64,000 nucleotides of DNA from Malachius bipustulatus (GCA_910589415.1 OU342633.1:56228404-56292403), one strand, 5' to 3'. Positions 33,952-45,976 are shown, counted from the stretch's first letter. The notes: generated by a model not told the origin, from the letters alone. Numbers and translations: made by a program.

Positions 33952-35330
33952 CACGGTATGCCGATAGACGATGACGCGCAGGCTGCGTTCCGGTCTTGTG
34001 ACGTCACGTGGATCAGATATTACACATGAGATTGCTCATATCTATTTTATTGTTGGAAATAAGTAAATAATTTTTTGTACACATTGCTTTTATGGCTATT
34101 TCTGATATTCGGTTAAAGGTGAAGGTGGAGATTTATGCTATATTTAATCATAATCATAGGTTAATTATTTAAAAGGGAATATTTTAAAGAAATATAGGAT
34201 ATAAATATGGTGTCGCAGCTTATTCGAAGCGGTCTCTGTAGGCGAAACGATAAATTTTGAATTTTGCAAATTCAAGCACAGAATCACAATGGCCATAATT
34301 TAAAATTATTTTGGAGCATACAGAGTGTCCCATATGACAGTGGCATATCAAAGTTATGTTTTTTTTTTAATGGAATGCTCCTAGGTTATTGCATTTTTAG
34401 ATTGTCTGAGAAGAGAACACAAGATTGGCATTTACAGTTGGTGTTTAAATTCAAAAGTTTTTGAATTATAAACAAGTGAAAATCGTCATTTTTCAAGTTC
34501 AAGACCCTATACAACGAAAACGGCTGAAGATAGAGAAAAACGGCTTATATGTCCCTATTTTAACTTTTCATGTATCCTATGATGAAGATGAAATGTTTCT
34601 ACAGGGTGATAAAAAATTTGAAAAATGCTGAGATTTCTCCACGTGTCACCAAATAAAAAAATTAAAGGAAGTACAAATGTTTCTATACCATAGGATAGTA
34701 CATAAAAAGTTAAAATAGGGACATGTAAACCGTTTTTCTCTATCTTGAACCGTTTTTGTCGTACAGGGCCTTGAACTTGAAAAATGACGATTTTCACTTG
34801 TTTATAATTCAAAAACTTCTGAATTTAAACACCAACTGTAAAAGCCAATCTTATTTTCTCTTCTCAGACAATCTAAAAATGCAATAACATAGGAGCGTTC
34901 CATTAAAAAAAAAACATAACTTTGATATGCCACTCTGTCATATGGGACACTCTGTATACTCCAATATAATTTTAAATTATGGCCATTGTGATTCTGTGCT
35001 TGAATTTGCAAAATTTTTTGAGAAAAAATTTATCGTTTCGCCTACTAAGACCGCTTCTTATAAGCTGGGACACCATATTTATATCCTATATTTCTTTAAA
35101 ATATTCCCTTTTAAATAATTAACCTATGATTATGATTAAATATAGCATAAATCTCCACCTCCACCTTTACCCGAATATCAGAAATAGCCATAAAAGCAAT
35201 GTGTACAAAAAATTATTTACTTATTTCTAACAATAAAATAGATATGAGCAATCTCATGTGTAATATCTGATCCACGTGACGTCATTGCGCAGTAGTTGAC
35301 CAAAATAGAAAACGCTATCGGCATACCGTG
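33952..35330. mobile_element. 1379-bp giant palindrome (foldback element)
   Basis: Ends CACGGTATGCCGATA and TATCGGCATACCGTG are perfect inverses flanked by TA. The arms pair over most of about 650 bp with the centre near 34640. The central 350 bp per arm is a diverged copy of the core of 2195-3044 (tataaacaagtgaaaatcg, gaaaacggctgaagat, cagggtgat), but the outer arms are unrelated. A weak match continues about 10 bp beyond the TA, so the true ends could lie slightly further out. The frames inside are chance ORFs. Confidence 0.9.
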
Positions 35331-35332
35331 TA

Positions 35333-36696
35333 TATTTGTATCGTGGTGGTAACTATACACCGTTCACTTATTATAAAAGAATTGGGTTATGGTGTAGGGT
35401 GATAGAAATCACTGGGTATAACCGCTGTCAATCATTGGCTGGAGTTTGGTTATGTCTCTTTTTTATGAGGTTGAAGTTTTATGGCAAGGAACAGGACATA
35501 GTTGCCAGATGGATTTTTGATATTTTTGGCATTCTTCTTGTTATATTTATATTTACATCTTTGGGGGCTTTTTATTTTGAATCATTTAGTCACATATTGC
35601 AATCTTTAACTAGAACGCAATGTCGCTGGATCTAAGATCTTAAAATCTTAAGCTTTTCATAAGAGTTTGAGAAAAAGGTTATCATGTAATTTTGCCAAGT
35701 TAGGAAAATACACAAATAATGTACTTTTTGAATATAAAATAAAAAACTTGAATCAATTATATTAATTTACTTTTAATAAATACCTACATAGCAGGTAATT
35801 AAAATATATCGGTACGTTTATTAAAATATTAAAATATTGGTACGTAAATGAAAAATATTTTTCGTCAATTCGTCGGTTATTCGGTATCGTAGTGCAGCGT
35901 GCCTTGCACGCTACGTTTTCTTTTTCAAAATTTTAATTCTCGCTTTGGAATATTTTTATAAAGTTCAGAAAAGTTATGATTGACTGTACATTTTCGCTGA
36001 TGTAGGAGGCTGTATTAGGCAAAGATCACGAACGAACACCTGGCAGCTATTAAGAAATTCTTGCTTTTGTTATTTAAGTAAGACGTAGAAAACATGTCTG
36101 GTCGATTTTCTGTCCCGGTTCTGGGTTTTCAGAGTTTGAAAAGTATATCATCTTATGCGAATTAATTTTCCGCGTCTAATGAGACCACTCTCATCTTGCT
36201 ACTCTAGATTTCCGATTAGTTATCCAGATAAAACCTAAAAGATTATTTCTTTGGGTGTGGGTTAAAAAAACAGGAAAAGATAGTTGAGAAGACCCATAAA
36301 GAAACATAAACAACTTGCGTTTCGTTCTGAGACACGACAAGCCTCGGAGATATGCGGATTCACGATTGTGAAATTTAAGTTTGAATAGAGGGAGAACTGG
36401 AGAGGTTGGTCGTACTGTCGAGAGTGTGCCGACGTATAAGGTGAAAGATCCGACACCGTCGCGTGCGAGTTTTAAGTGTTGCATACTGTCAATGATGAGA
36501 TTTGGAGTTGAAAGTGGGTCAACATTTTCGGTTAGACGGTAGTTGGGGCGCATGAGTAGCGTCACCCCAGAAAATTATAAGTAAGGGTAGAAGACGCGTT
36601 AGGTTCATTTTTGGGTCTTAATTCGAGAGATCATGTAGCTTGTCTACAAGTTCGTAAATTAGTATTAGTCCCTTGTGTAAGCACACATAAGCTCTG
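35333..36696. other. AT-rich spacer, no gene recognised
   Basis: ORFs of 99 codons (35336-35635, plus, without an ATG start) and 124 codons (36191-36565, minus) are present, but no domain or conserved motif could be named. A short gcgtgccttgcacgc inverted repeat is at 35899-35913. Confidence 0.5.
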
Positions 36697-36698
36697 TA

Positions 36699-37509
36699 CA
36701 CTGAGAGTTGTCCGTTGTCATGCCACACTGATTCTGACTAAACAATTTCATTTAATTCGATTTGAATCGTACACTTATTTCTAAGTCGAACCAGATGTGG
36801 TATCGCAGTTCGTGTCAGTGGCGTGTGTTGAGGAATAATGAATATCCTATAAATATATTATTTCGACAAGTTATTGACGAAGTAGAGCCTTGCAACTTTT
36901 TGATAACAAATATTATATAATGCAAGTAAATAAGAATCATAATAATTATTGTTATCATCATGATAGAAATATCATGTCACCTACCTCCTACCTGCTGGTT
37001 GCCGTTTAAAAGAAAGAATAACACCTCCGTTTTCTTATTTGCAAGTAAAATATTCCAGCAATTTTACCACAAGACCACGTACTAGGGAGTTCAATCGTTT
37101 CCCAGGCAAAGCAAGGAAGTAGATTTTTAGGCATTCGAGCAATTATAATAAGTTACTCATAGTTTATCACAGGACACAGGTAATTCTGCTAATTTCGTAT
37201 TAAAAACGTTTCAAATCACAAGACAAACCTATTTTTAAGTATATTAAGTATATTTACCGCTGACACTGACACTACTGATAGTGTAACGACGACAATTTTA
37301 TCGTAATATCGTATCAATCTAAGCGTATCAAGACGCGAGTCGATACTTCCGTCTCACTCTCGCTCATCTTTTTAGAATTGCTGACGATTCAAACGTATTT
37401 CTGACAATACGTCCCATTTCAACTCGATTGACTACGCAATGCAATAGAAGGAGTAAGAAACATAACGAGATGATGTATCCTTAGTTCTCACAACAGACAA
37501 CTCTCAGTG
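36699..37509. mobile_element. 811-bp TA-flanked element with CACTGAGAGTTGTC ends
   Basis: Terminal inverted repeats of 20 bp (CACTGAGAGTTGTCCGTTGT at the left, one mismatch at the right) are flanked by TA (36697-36698, 37510-37511). The interior is not palindromic and has no transposase frame, so it is a non-autonomous element. Confidence 0.85.
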
Positions 37510-37511
37510 TA

Positions 37512-39507
37512 CAGACTTTAGATATTATTATGGTGAAGTTGTTTCCGTGAAAGATGCAGTCTTACGTGAGTAATCTTTTGAATTTAATTTTGGTCATTAT
37601 AACTAATGTTCGCTTTCTTGTCTTTACAGACAAGGGACGTAGTTTTGGGACGTAGTTTTGGGACGTAGTTTTGGGACGTAGTTTTGGGATGTAGTTTTAG
37701 ACGTAGTTTTGGACTTACTTACTTATTATTGGATTTAGTTTTGAACGTAGTTTTGAACTTTAGTTTTGATTTACTTTTGAGCTTCAAGTTCTAGAGTGTT
37801 AGATTCCAACTTCTAGTTTCAATTTTTTTAACTACTAATTTCCGATTTCCAGTTTTTGATTTCGAACTTTGAATTTCTAAGTTTTAACTTTTGATTCCTG
37901 AATGTTAATTTCGAACTTCTAGTTTCTGAGTTTTGAGTTCCAACTTTCAAATTTCTGATTCACATGAAAGTTTACATAAAGATTCGATCAAGTGGAGGCT
38001 TAGGTAGGTACCTACCTAGGTAGGTATACTAACCTGTGTGAAGGGTGATATTTGAAGAAGCTTGGAGAAATAAAGAAGAGTGGTGGAGTTTAGTTTGGAG
38101 GCATGGAAGGTTTCATCAGGCAGAGGTCCTAGTACTTTGATATTTGGTCGTCCCAAGGTAGCAGGGGGAGCAGTCCAGCTCATCCGGCACCTGGAGCACC
38201 AACCAAGGGGTGCTAACACCAGTGCAAAGGCAGTTCCAGCAACCATGCCGGCCTAGTCTTTGATCATCGCGCTTAGGTTAGAGGAACCTTAGTTCGTCAG
38301 TTTTTGAGATGGAGTTTTGAAGAATAAGGTATGTCTTTATGAGTGAATAAACTTTTGCTATTTTCCGACAATCCAGAAAATTAAATAAATTCAAGTACAG
38401 TGTTTAATTGATTTCATCACCTATGACTTTCTAAGTGAAACTGATTTTTGATAATATGTTATGAACTTTTATTGTGGTCAACAAGTGACTAATGTAATGG
38501 TTATGTGTAAAAATAATTTATTAAATTTATCGTGTGTGTTTAGGATTTTGAGTTAGAGATAGATGATCATTTTGCAAATTAAATTTTGAATTTCAGATTT
38601 TGTAGGTAGATACCGATTTTTATATTGAAACTTTTACTTAAGATAAATTTAAATTTTTGATAAATAACTTCTGATCTAACTCTGAGTTCTATTCAGAACC
38701 ATACCTATGTGTTATGGTTTAGAAATTGTTTAATAGAATATGAGCTTTAGAAATTTTTATCTGAACTATTGAAATGATATAGGTACCTATCTTGAATTTT
38801 AATCATGTAAGTTTGATATCATTGGTAATAAGGTAATATTTATGTTTGAATATTTGAGTCAGGATTACTGATTTTAACTATTAAATTGATTGTTGATATG
38901 TAAGATCTATTGGTGATTGCCAGTCTATTGTACTGATGATGAAATTGATTTTAATAAATCTTTGTATTAAAATTCAACAATTTTAGAGTTTTGAGAATCA
39001 ACCCTCCTCATGTTCTTTTAAATCATTTATTCAATAAGTAGAATAACATCCAGAATAAGGTGATATATTCTGGTATATTTTGGTGAGGTTTATCATCTTT
39101 TTGTTATTGTTTGTAAAATTGTTAGGAGTTACTACGGGTCCAGTCTGGTTCGGTGAATGCTGGATTTTCCAGAGGAAGGCCACATTTATCTGTCCCGGGC
39201 TGGATAATCACAACGAACATTTTGATTAAGTTTGGTTTTGATTTGATACTTTGGAAATTTAGACGATCACTTTTCAAAATTTAAAGTTTATTTTTGTTTC
39301 GACATTTAGAATATTTGGGTGGGGCATTCCAAATTTGATATGTTCCACTCGACAGGCCAATGTGGCTAATGTTACAAATTTGCCTAGTCACATTGAGATC
39401 TGTCAATAGCCACCTCCTTCCTTTCGGGGTTAAGGTAAGTGAATTATTATTTTTTTTTTATTGTTCAACTTTTTGAGCGGGAGTAAGCGAGGGGGAGGAA
39501 GGCTCCA
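37512..39507 (+). repeat. Probable 5' LTR of element B, start unresolved
   Basis: The end is inferred by alignment to A. A has ccttcctttcg, then ggaagggttgca and the PBS; B has ccttcctttcg at 39417-39427, then ggaaggctcca ending at 39507 and a PBS-like run. A's LTR of 1610 bp would put the start near 37.9 kb. The region also holds 13-bp tandem repeats and a degenerate TTT/AAC-rich stretch. Confidence 0.5.
37634..37720 (+). repeat. 13-bp tandem repeat gggacgtagtttt
   Basis: Four exact units are followed by two or three degenerate ones. A pyrimidine-rich ttcttgtctttacag lies just before and would make a good splice acceptor, but no exon follows. Confidence 0.85.
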
Positions 39508-40062
39508 AGCGGTGCGTGACCAGGATAAATCAATCTCCTTATTCTTTTTTCGAAAACTTTCTCAAACTTTGAGAAGAATTAATGAACATGAGGTGTTGGT
39601 GTTTTAATAATTTTTGAGAGAAAAACTTTTTCAAAATTTAGACAAGTAAAGACAAATACCTTTCTTAGTTGCGTAGAGTTTACAGATGGACTAAAACCAA
39701 AAGGTAAGGTTTGAAATTTTCAACGAAGGACTTCGAGGGAATTCAGACCTGTGGTATTTGAGTCCGTGTTGTTTTCTTTTTGACGTTTCAGCTTTTTAGG
39801 TCCCAGCCAAGACGGTGTGGTAAACCTGAAGATGTGGTTTTCGAGTTCGATAATTTTTTTAATTTTTCAGCTTAGGTGGAGTTACAGATAGAATCAGCAA
39901 CAATCTGATTTTTGAATTTTGGTTTTGGATAATTCTGTTAGGTCAGGTCAAGTCAACTAAGAAAAGAAACGGGATTTTCGTTTTCTTTGTTTCAGGTGGA
40001 GTTGGGTGAAAAGTCTTGTTTGAGAATTTTGAGGTGAAAATCTTTTGAGATAAATAGTGAAA
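39508..40062 (+). other. Element B leader
   Basis: A 555-bp untranslated leader from the LTR end to the gag ATG. The words aggtggagtt and tttcag recur near 39870 and 39990, a weak internal repeat. It probably contains packaging signals, which cannot be read directly. Confidence 0.6.
39510..39523 (+). promoter_or_regulatory. Possible primer-binding site of element B
   Basis: CGGTGCGTGACCAG follows the inferred LTR end by two bases. It aligns with TGGTTCCGTTGACC of element A. The first base is C, not the expected T, which may weaken pairing with a tRNA CCA end or mean that the LTR end is misplaced. Confidence 0.45.
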
Positions 40063-41859
40063 ATGGATTTTATTGAGGAAAATACTACAGTCGGTTTTGA
40101 GGTCGTTGATCTCAAGGTAGATGAGATTAAGTATGAAATTTTATTAAGAGGAGAAGTTCCACATTGGAACGGAAATTATAGGCGGACCCAATTAAGTCAA
40201 CTTTTGAGAATAAATGGAGGAGTCACTGTGACTATCTCTCCTTTCGATTTTAATGAGGATTTGAGTCAAGTTTTGGATTCTATTTTGGATATGACTGAAA
40301 TATTACACGATGAGGTAATTATTTCCCCTCAGTCTAATGTAGCTAGGAGATTTTCTTCGAGGTTAGCTCATTTGTTAGGAAGGATAGATAGGATGAAGGT
40401 CACATCTGATGTTCAGACTGCTAGTCGAGATCAGGTTAGAGCAGATGCTCTGCGACTGCGAGACGATTTTAAGAAAAAAATTGTCGGTGAGGTAGCCAGT
40501 TCGAGAACAGAAATCCCACAAAGATCGCAGGCCTCTCTTTTAGATCAAGCATTTGATAGGTTATCATGTCATAATGCTTCAACTACTCATGAAGGTAATC
40601 TTCATACGGTTTCGAGAGTCCCTTCGAATCTTCCAGAAGATCTATCGTTAAGAAGGTTAGGCTTAAGAAGCCATAACACCAATCCGTTTTTAGATTATGA
40701 CCAGGTACCCTTTGATTATGATAATCAGGCACATTCGAGCAGTTTTGTACCCCCAGTGAGAAACCCATCACCCACTTTCTCACAGTTTAGTCTCAATTCT
40801 CAAGTTCCATCCATCCAGTTAGTAGCGCCTATAGATAAGGTCATCCCGGTGTATAAATGGGGATTATGTTTTACTGGTAAGGAAAAGGGAATTGAAGTTA
40901 TAAAATTTTTAGAAAGAGTTCGCGAACTTAGTCAAGCTAGGGGAGTTCCCCTTGATACGGTTTTTAATAGTGCAGTCGATTTATTTAAGGAACCAGCTCT
41001 CTCATGGTTCCGAAGCATTAAGTATCAGTTGAGGTCTTGGCGAGACTTGGAGGCAAGGATTGGTAATACTTTCATCCCTCCAAATTACGATGAAGAACTC
41101 CTAGAGGAGATTCGCTCCTTTAGGCAAAGGAATAATGAAAATGTCGTTACGTTTATTGCGAATTTAAGGATGAAGTTTTCACATCTTCTTAATCCAATTT
41201 CTATTCCGGAACAGTTGAAGATAGTTAGGAGAAACCTCCTGCCCGATTTGAATTCGAAGTTATGTTTGATCGATCTGGTTTCTTATGAGCAGTTGGAATG
41301 TCTATGCAGGCAGATCGCGAAGAATTCGGTGATAATGAGTGGAGTAGAGGGTAAAACCCGTGTAGGTCGACCCCAGGCAGCCCCTGTGGGAACGACGGTT
41401 AGAGAAGCGAAGGAAACCCCAAAGGTTAAAGTAGAGACCCCTCGTCCACCTCTTCCTCCCCGAAGATTTGCGAATGCCCCAAATCAGTCGATGAATAAGT
41501 CAGACCGACCCCCAGTCAGCTCTTTTTCCTGTTGGAATTGTGACCAGGCGGGTCATTCATTTAATTTTTGTCCACATCCACTTGAGAAATTTTGTTTTTC
41601 GTGCGGTTTGAAAGGAGCAATAGCGCCTTCTTGTCCCCGATGTCATCATTCAGGGAAAGATAAACAGGAAGCAGTTGAGTCCAAGGACGTTAAGAAGGTG
41701 GTGGATTGTCCAGAAACTCGGGAGTCGAATTTAGGTAAAGAAGGTTCTAAGGCAGATTCAAAAAACGAGTCGGCGAGAGAAGATTTTGGCGCGACTTCCC
41801 TCGAGTTTCGAAGACGCCAACCAGGTCCAGAATCAGGTGCGATTCCGAAGAGACGTTAG
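40063..41859 (+). CDS. gag: Element B Gag protein
   Basis: This 598-residue protein starts at the ATG at 40063; a GTG two codons upstream is not needed. Its parts match A's Gag: an N-terminal block with VDEIKYEILLRGEVPHW, a variable Ser-rich linker, a capsid-like Retrotrans_gag domain (about 265-420, with FLERVRELSQARGVPLDTV and PALSWFRS), a Pro-rich linker, then C490-X2-C493-X4-H498-X4-C503 and a four-cysteine site C511-X2-C514-X9-C524-X2-C527. The spacing of both sites is the same as in A. The last 30 codons overlap the pol frame. Confidence 0.95.
   Translation: MDFIEENTTVGFEVVDLKVDEIKYEILLRGEVPHWNGNYRRTQLSQLLRINGGVTVTISPFDFNEDLSQVLDSILDMTEILHDEVIISPQSNVARRFSSRLAHLLGRIDRMKVTSDVQTASRDQVRADALRLRDDFKKKIVGEVASSRTEIPQRSQASLLDQAFDRLSCHNASTTHEGNLHTVSRVPSNLPEDLSLRRLGLRSHNTNPFLDYDQVPFDYDNQAHSSSFVPPVRNPSPTFSQFSLNSQVPSIQLVAPIDKVIPVYKWGLCFTGKEKGIEVIKFLERVRELSQARGVPLDTVFNSAVDLFKEPALSWFRSIKYQLRSWRDLEARIGNTFIPPNYDEELLEEIRSFRQRNNENVVTFIANLRMKFSHLLNPISIPEQLKIVRRNLLPDLNSKLCLIDLVSYEQLECLCRQIAKNSVIMSGVEGKTRVGRPQAAPVGTTVREAKETPKVKVETPRPPLPPRRFANAPNQSMNKSDRPPVSSFSCWNCDQAGHSFNFCPHPLEKFCFSCGLKGAIAPSCPRCHHSGKDKQEAVESKDVKKVVDCPETRESNLGKEGSKADSKNESAREDFGATSLEFRRRQPGPESGAIPKRR
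41760..41766 (+). promoter_or_regulatory. -1 ribosomal frameshift site A AAA AAC (element B)
   Basis: In gag frame the sequence reads TCA AAA AAC GAG. The -1 frame is open from here through pol, and the gag stop lies 90 nt further on. Downstream, AGTCG (41767-41772 region) can pair with CGACT about 20 nt later, a possible stimulatory stem. The heptamer and the flanking TC and GA are the same in element A. Confidence 0.8.
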
Positions 41860-41870
41860 AATCGAGACAG

Positions 41871-44800
41871 GTGAACTCGAATCTTTCTAAGCAGATCAGT
41901 CCAGTTTTTGAGAGTAAAGATGCAGATAATAGGCCGTATATCTCTATTGAGTTAGAGGGTTTTGAGATTCTAGCTCTAGTTGATACTGGGGCAAATATTT
42001 CCATCTTAGGTGCAGGAACTGAGTCGATTTGGGAACTGTTGGAACCCAATCGAATAGTTAAAGATAAATTACCGCGAGTGACTGTAGCAAATGGACAGCC
42101 ACAAACAGTTCTAGGTACTGTAGTTTTGCCTATTTGTTTTGAGGATAGGTTGATTGAGTTAGAATTTACAATTATCCCTACTATATCTCACGCTGTTATT
42201 TTAGGTTCTGATTTTTGCAAGCAGGTTGAGTTGGCTATCGATTTTAAAAATCAAGTTTTCGACATTAATGAGATTACAGGAGAGACTCCAAATTTAGGTA
42301 CTTATCTGGAGGAGTTGTCAGAGGAACAACAGTTGGTTTTAGATAAAGTAATAAAGCAGTACGAATTACTTGCTTCGAAAGCTCCCGGTCGTACAAGTGA
42401 AATTACCCATTTCATAGATACAGGTTCAGCTAGACCCGTGAAGCAGAGGCAGTATCCTCTGTCTCCGGCTATCACTAAATTTTTACATCAAGAAGTAGAT
42501 TCAATGTTAAGAGATGGAGTTATAGAGGAAAGTAATTCAGCTTGGTCAAGTCCTGTTTTGATGGTTCCAAAAAGTGACGGTACCTACCGTATGTGTTTTG
42601 ATGGTCGTAAGATCAATGAGTTGACTGTTAAGGATTCCTACCCACTACCGTTGGTAGATAGTATTTTGAGTAAAGTAGCTGGATCTACTTATCTATCTTC
42701 GATTGATTTAACAAAGGCGTTTTGGAATATTCCCTTGGAGGAAACCTCCAAGCCCAAAACGGCGTTTCAAGTTCATGGTCGAGGTCTTTTTCAGTTTAAG
42801 GTTATGCCTTTTGGGTTGTGTAATGCGGCGCAGACGCAACAACGGTTAATGGACCACCTATTTAGGGGTACCAAGTTTGAAGATCGAGTTTTTACCTATT
42901 TGGATGACATTATTTGTGTGTCCAATTCATTCGAGGAGCACATTGCCCTTCTTGCTGAAGTGTTGGAAATTCTCACTAAAGCCGGGTTGAAGATCAACCT
43001 GGATAAGTGTAAGTTCTGTAGAGATTCGTTATCGTTTTTGGGTTATGTGGTAGATAGGAAAGGTCTAAGGACCGATCCAGAAAAAGTTCAGGCTATTGTT
43101 GATATGCCATCACCTAAAACTACCACTGAAGTTAGGAGAGTAATTGGAATCCTCCAATGGTATCGAAAGTTCATCCCTAATTTTTCCACCGTGTCTGAGC
43201 CAATTACATCGCTTATTAAGGGTCGTAAGAAGCACACTCCAGTTATTTGGACGGAGGAAGCCGAAGAGGCTTTCCAAAGTCTTAAGGAATTGTTGGTTTC
43301 AGCTCCCATTTTAGTCAAACCGGATCCCAATCTACCTTTCTTCATTCAGACGGATGCAAGTGACGTAGGGGTGGGGGCAATTTTATATCAAGTTAAGGAT
43401 GATTTTGAGCACCCTATAGCTTATGCTTCTAGAAAGCTTCTCAAGACTGAGAAGAAAAATTACACGGTTACAGAAAAGGAATGTCTTGGAGTTATTTTCG
43501 GTATCGAAAAATTTAGGTGTTATGTCGAGGGCACAGAATTTACGGTTGTTACTGACCATGCCAGCCTACAATGGCTGTATAAAATTAAAGATCCAGTCGG
43601 CAGAATTGCTAGGTGGACAGTCAGGTTGAGTGGATTTAAGTTCAAGGTTGTTCATCGTCCCGGTAAGAATTTGGTAATGGCTGATTTTCTGTCCAGACAT
43701 ATTTCTTTGATTAATGTTAAATCCTTTACGCCAGATACCTGGTATGTTGAGATGATTAATAAAGTCCGCTGTAACCCAGCGAAGTTTCCAGATTTTGACG
43801 TTAAGGATAATATTTTGTATAAACATATTAGGCCAAAACACGACATCCAGTCTAATTTTTCAGACTGGAAAATAGTAGTTCCAACTGAGAATAGGAAAGA
43901 GGTTTTTGTTGAGTGTCATGATCATCCGACTTCAGCTCATTTAGGTATTTCAAAGACGTTGGCAAGAATTTTGGAAAATTATTATTGGCCAGGAGTAAAG
44001 GAGTCAGTGAGACGTTATGTTAGATCATGTGAGACTTGTGGTGCACACAAATCCACAAATCAATCTCCAGCTGGTTTAGGAGGTATTCAACGTAAAGTCG
44101 ATTTTCCGTTTCAGTCTATTTCGTTAGATTTTATGGGACCTTTCCCAAGATCTAAATCAGGAAATACCCAATTGTTAGTTATTACTGATTCTTTCACCCG
44201 ATTTGTTATAGTAAAACCCCTTCCTAAGGCTACTTCGGCCAAGGTTGTGAAAATTTTGGAGAGAGAAATCTTTTTGGTTTATGGAACTCCAGAGGTCGTG
44301 TGTTGTGATAATGGTAGTCAGTTCAGGTCTAGAGAATTCAAAGAATTAATGAAGAAGTACCAGATTCCTAAGATCTGGTATAATCCAAGTTACCACCCCC
44401 AGGTTAATCCAACCGAAAGGGTGAATAAAGTTTTGGGTAGTGCTATAGCGTCATATATTAAAGATGACGATCACCGAACGTGGGACGAACATATTTTCGA
44501 GATTGCTCAGGCAATTAATACCTCGGTACATGAGTCCACAGGGTACTCACCCTCTTTTTTGGTTTTTGGACGATATACACCAGTGAATGGTAGTTTTTAT
44601 AAGGATGTTGATTATAGTTCTTTTGACCCAGTCGATTTTTCCAATCGACTTAAATGGCAGTCCGAAGTGAGCAAAGTTCCTAAACTTTATCCCCAAATCC
44701 AGGAGAAAATTAGAAAATCTTTTGAGAAAAATGTTAAGAGGTATAACCTTCGTAGGCGAGAGGTTAATTATCAAGAAGGTGATAAAGTGTGGAAGAAAAA

Positions 44801-44990
44801 CTTCGTTCTTTCCAAAGCGGTCGATAAGTTTTCTAAGAAATTAGCTCCGAAATATGTCCCGGCTATGATAAAGAAAATTAAAGGTACTGGTAAGGTTGTT
44901 GTTCTTTCAGATCTGTCAGGAAAAATCCTGGGAGATTTTCACGTAAGTGATATTAAACCGTTTGTTGAGATTCAGAATAGTCAGTGTTAG
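41871..44990 (+). CDS. pol: Element B Pol polyprotein (PR-RT-RNaseH-IN)
   Basis: 1039 residues, similar to A's Pol along its whole length. Motifs: protease DTGA at 38-41; RT with FDGRKIN, MPFGLCNA and YLDD at 343-346; RNase H with TDAS (494-497) and D562; integrase zinc site H683-X6-H690-X29-C720-X2-C723; and catalytic D753, D813 and E849 with 35 residues between the last two. The C-terminal part is basic and ends in a chromo-less tail. The apparent start is a GTG; the protein is most likely made by -1 frameshifting from gag. The frame has no stops and all catalytic residues are present. Confidence 0.96.
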   Translation: MNSNLSKQISPVFESKDADNRPYISIELEGFEILALVDTGANISILGAGTESIWELLEPNRIVKDKLPRVTVANGQPQTVLGTVVLPICFEDRLIELEFTIIPTISHAVILGSDFCKQVELAIDFKNQVFDINEITGETPNLGTYLEELSEEQQLVLDKVIKQYELLASKAPGRTSEITHFIDTGSARPVKQRQYPLSPAITKFLHQEVDSMLRDGVIEESNSAWSSPVLMVPKSDGTYRMCFDGRKINELTVKDSYPLPLVDSILSKVAGSTYLSSIDLTKAFWNIPLEETSKPKTAFQVHGRGLFQFKVMPFGLCNAAQTQQRLMDHLFRGTKFEDRVFTYLDDIICVSNSFEEHIALLAEVLEILTKAGLKINLDKCKFCRDSLSFLGYVVDRKGLRTDPEKVQAIVDMPSPKTTTEVRRVIGILQWYRKFIPNFSTVSEPITSLIKGRKKHTPVIWTEEAEEAFQSLKELLVSAPILVKPDPNLPFFIQTDASDVGVGAILYQVKDDFEHPIAYASRKLLKTEKKNYTVTEKECLGVIFGIEKFRCYVEGTEFTVVTDHASLQWLYKIKDPVGRIARWTVRLSGFKFKVVHRPGKNLVMADFLSRHISLINVKSFTPDTWYVEMINKVRCNPAKFPDFDVKDNILYKHIRPKHDIQSNFSDWKIVVPTENRKEVFVECHDHPTSAHLGISKTLARILENYYWPGVKESVRRYVRSCETCGAHKSTNQSPAGLGGIQRKVDFPFQSISLDFMGPFPRSKSGNTQLLVITDSFTRFVIVKPLPKATSAKVVKILEREIFLVYGTPEVVCCDNGSQFRSREFKELMKKYQIPKIWYNPSYHPQVNPTERVNKVLGSAIASYIKDDDHRTWDEHIFEIAQAINTSVHESTGYSPSFLVFGRYTPVNGSFYKDVDYSSFDPVDFSNRLKWQSEVSKVPKLYPQIQEKIRKSFEKNVKRYNLRRREVNYQEGDKVWKKNFVLSKAVDKFSKKLAPKYVPAMIKKIKGTGKVVVLSDLSGKILGDFHVSDIKPFVEIQNSQC

Positions 44991-45976
44991 TGTAGAGCGC
45001 GCTTTAGGGGTGACCTAGTTGTATTGTATTCAAGTTGGCGCCCCTAGTGTAAAGCTCCGTTCACACGCAAAGGCAGTATACATCCTATTTGTTGGTAGTT
45101 TGAGAATTTAGAAAGAATTCGTTTAGTGTGTCAATAGTAAGTTTTTTCAGTAAATTTAGTTACGGTTTTGGAGAAAAAAATAAAGGTTGTTTAGAGTCAG
45201 GAGTTTTCGTAGAGGTTGAGTCGAGTTTAGAGAAAATCCTTTTATAGGTACTTAGGTTAAAATAATTTGAGACTGGTGATGTTAGCGTACAAATTAAATA
45301 AATTTAGCTAACCTACCAGTAAATGTTGTTGAGGTAGAGGTTGAGTTACATTTTAGTCATGGCCAGACTAATTTGTAAAATATTTTTAAACGGTCGCGTT
45401 AGAGCCCCATGCAAATAAGTGAGCTACGTGACTAGGCGTTAGGTTGAGTTGATTTAGGTGAGTTCTTAATTGAAAATTTCGAGTTCTGTTAGAGTTGATA
45501 ATTTGCATAATCTAAATATAAATCTGAGCTGTTATCATCCTAACAGTAACTTTCAGGAACGATCCGTTGAGTAGAGTTGAGAATTGAGGTAGTTATAATA
45601 TTTTTAGGTTGAGATTTTGAAGAAAAAGCTCCTGACGATGAAAATCTTTTCCATTCCTTTGATTAAGGTTAAGTCGAGTCAATATTTTTAGCTAGAGTTT
45701 GAGATTCAATAAGTACAGTTAGTTGAGATTTAAGAATTCTTTCAGTTGACACATTATCTTGAATATCTTTAATGGTGTTTAATTTTGGCGGAACAACATT
45801 AACCGGGTGGTTAATGAGTTATGATTGGAAATTAACTATACAGATTTTGACAAGGAATTTTGAGTCTTAGAAGTCTCGTCATTTGTAAGAACTTTTCAAG
45901 TTTGCTCTTTTGAGAACATTTGAGTAGTGTAACAGTTAAGAGTAAAGATCTTTCTCTTTGAAAATTTTTATTTCCT

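Noticed and set aside
36191..36565. 124-codon minus-strand frame
   Set aside because: No recognisable domain, no splice or promoter context and no second copy. It could be a remnant, but I cannot support it.
38016..38246. 76-codon minus-strand frame with a protein-like middle part
   Set aside because: It lies in or beside the probable 5' LTR of element B, and no family was recognised.
44991..45046. TGTAGAGCGCGC after the pol stop as a 3' LTR start, by likeness to TGTAGCGTGCGC of element A
   Set aside because: There is no purine tract before it, and the following sequence does not recur upstream of gag.
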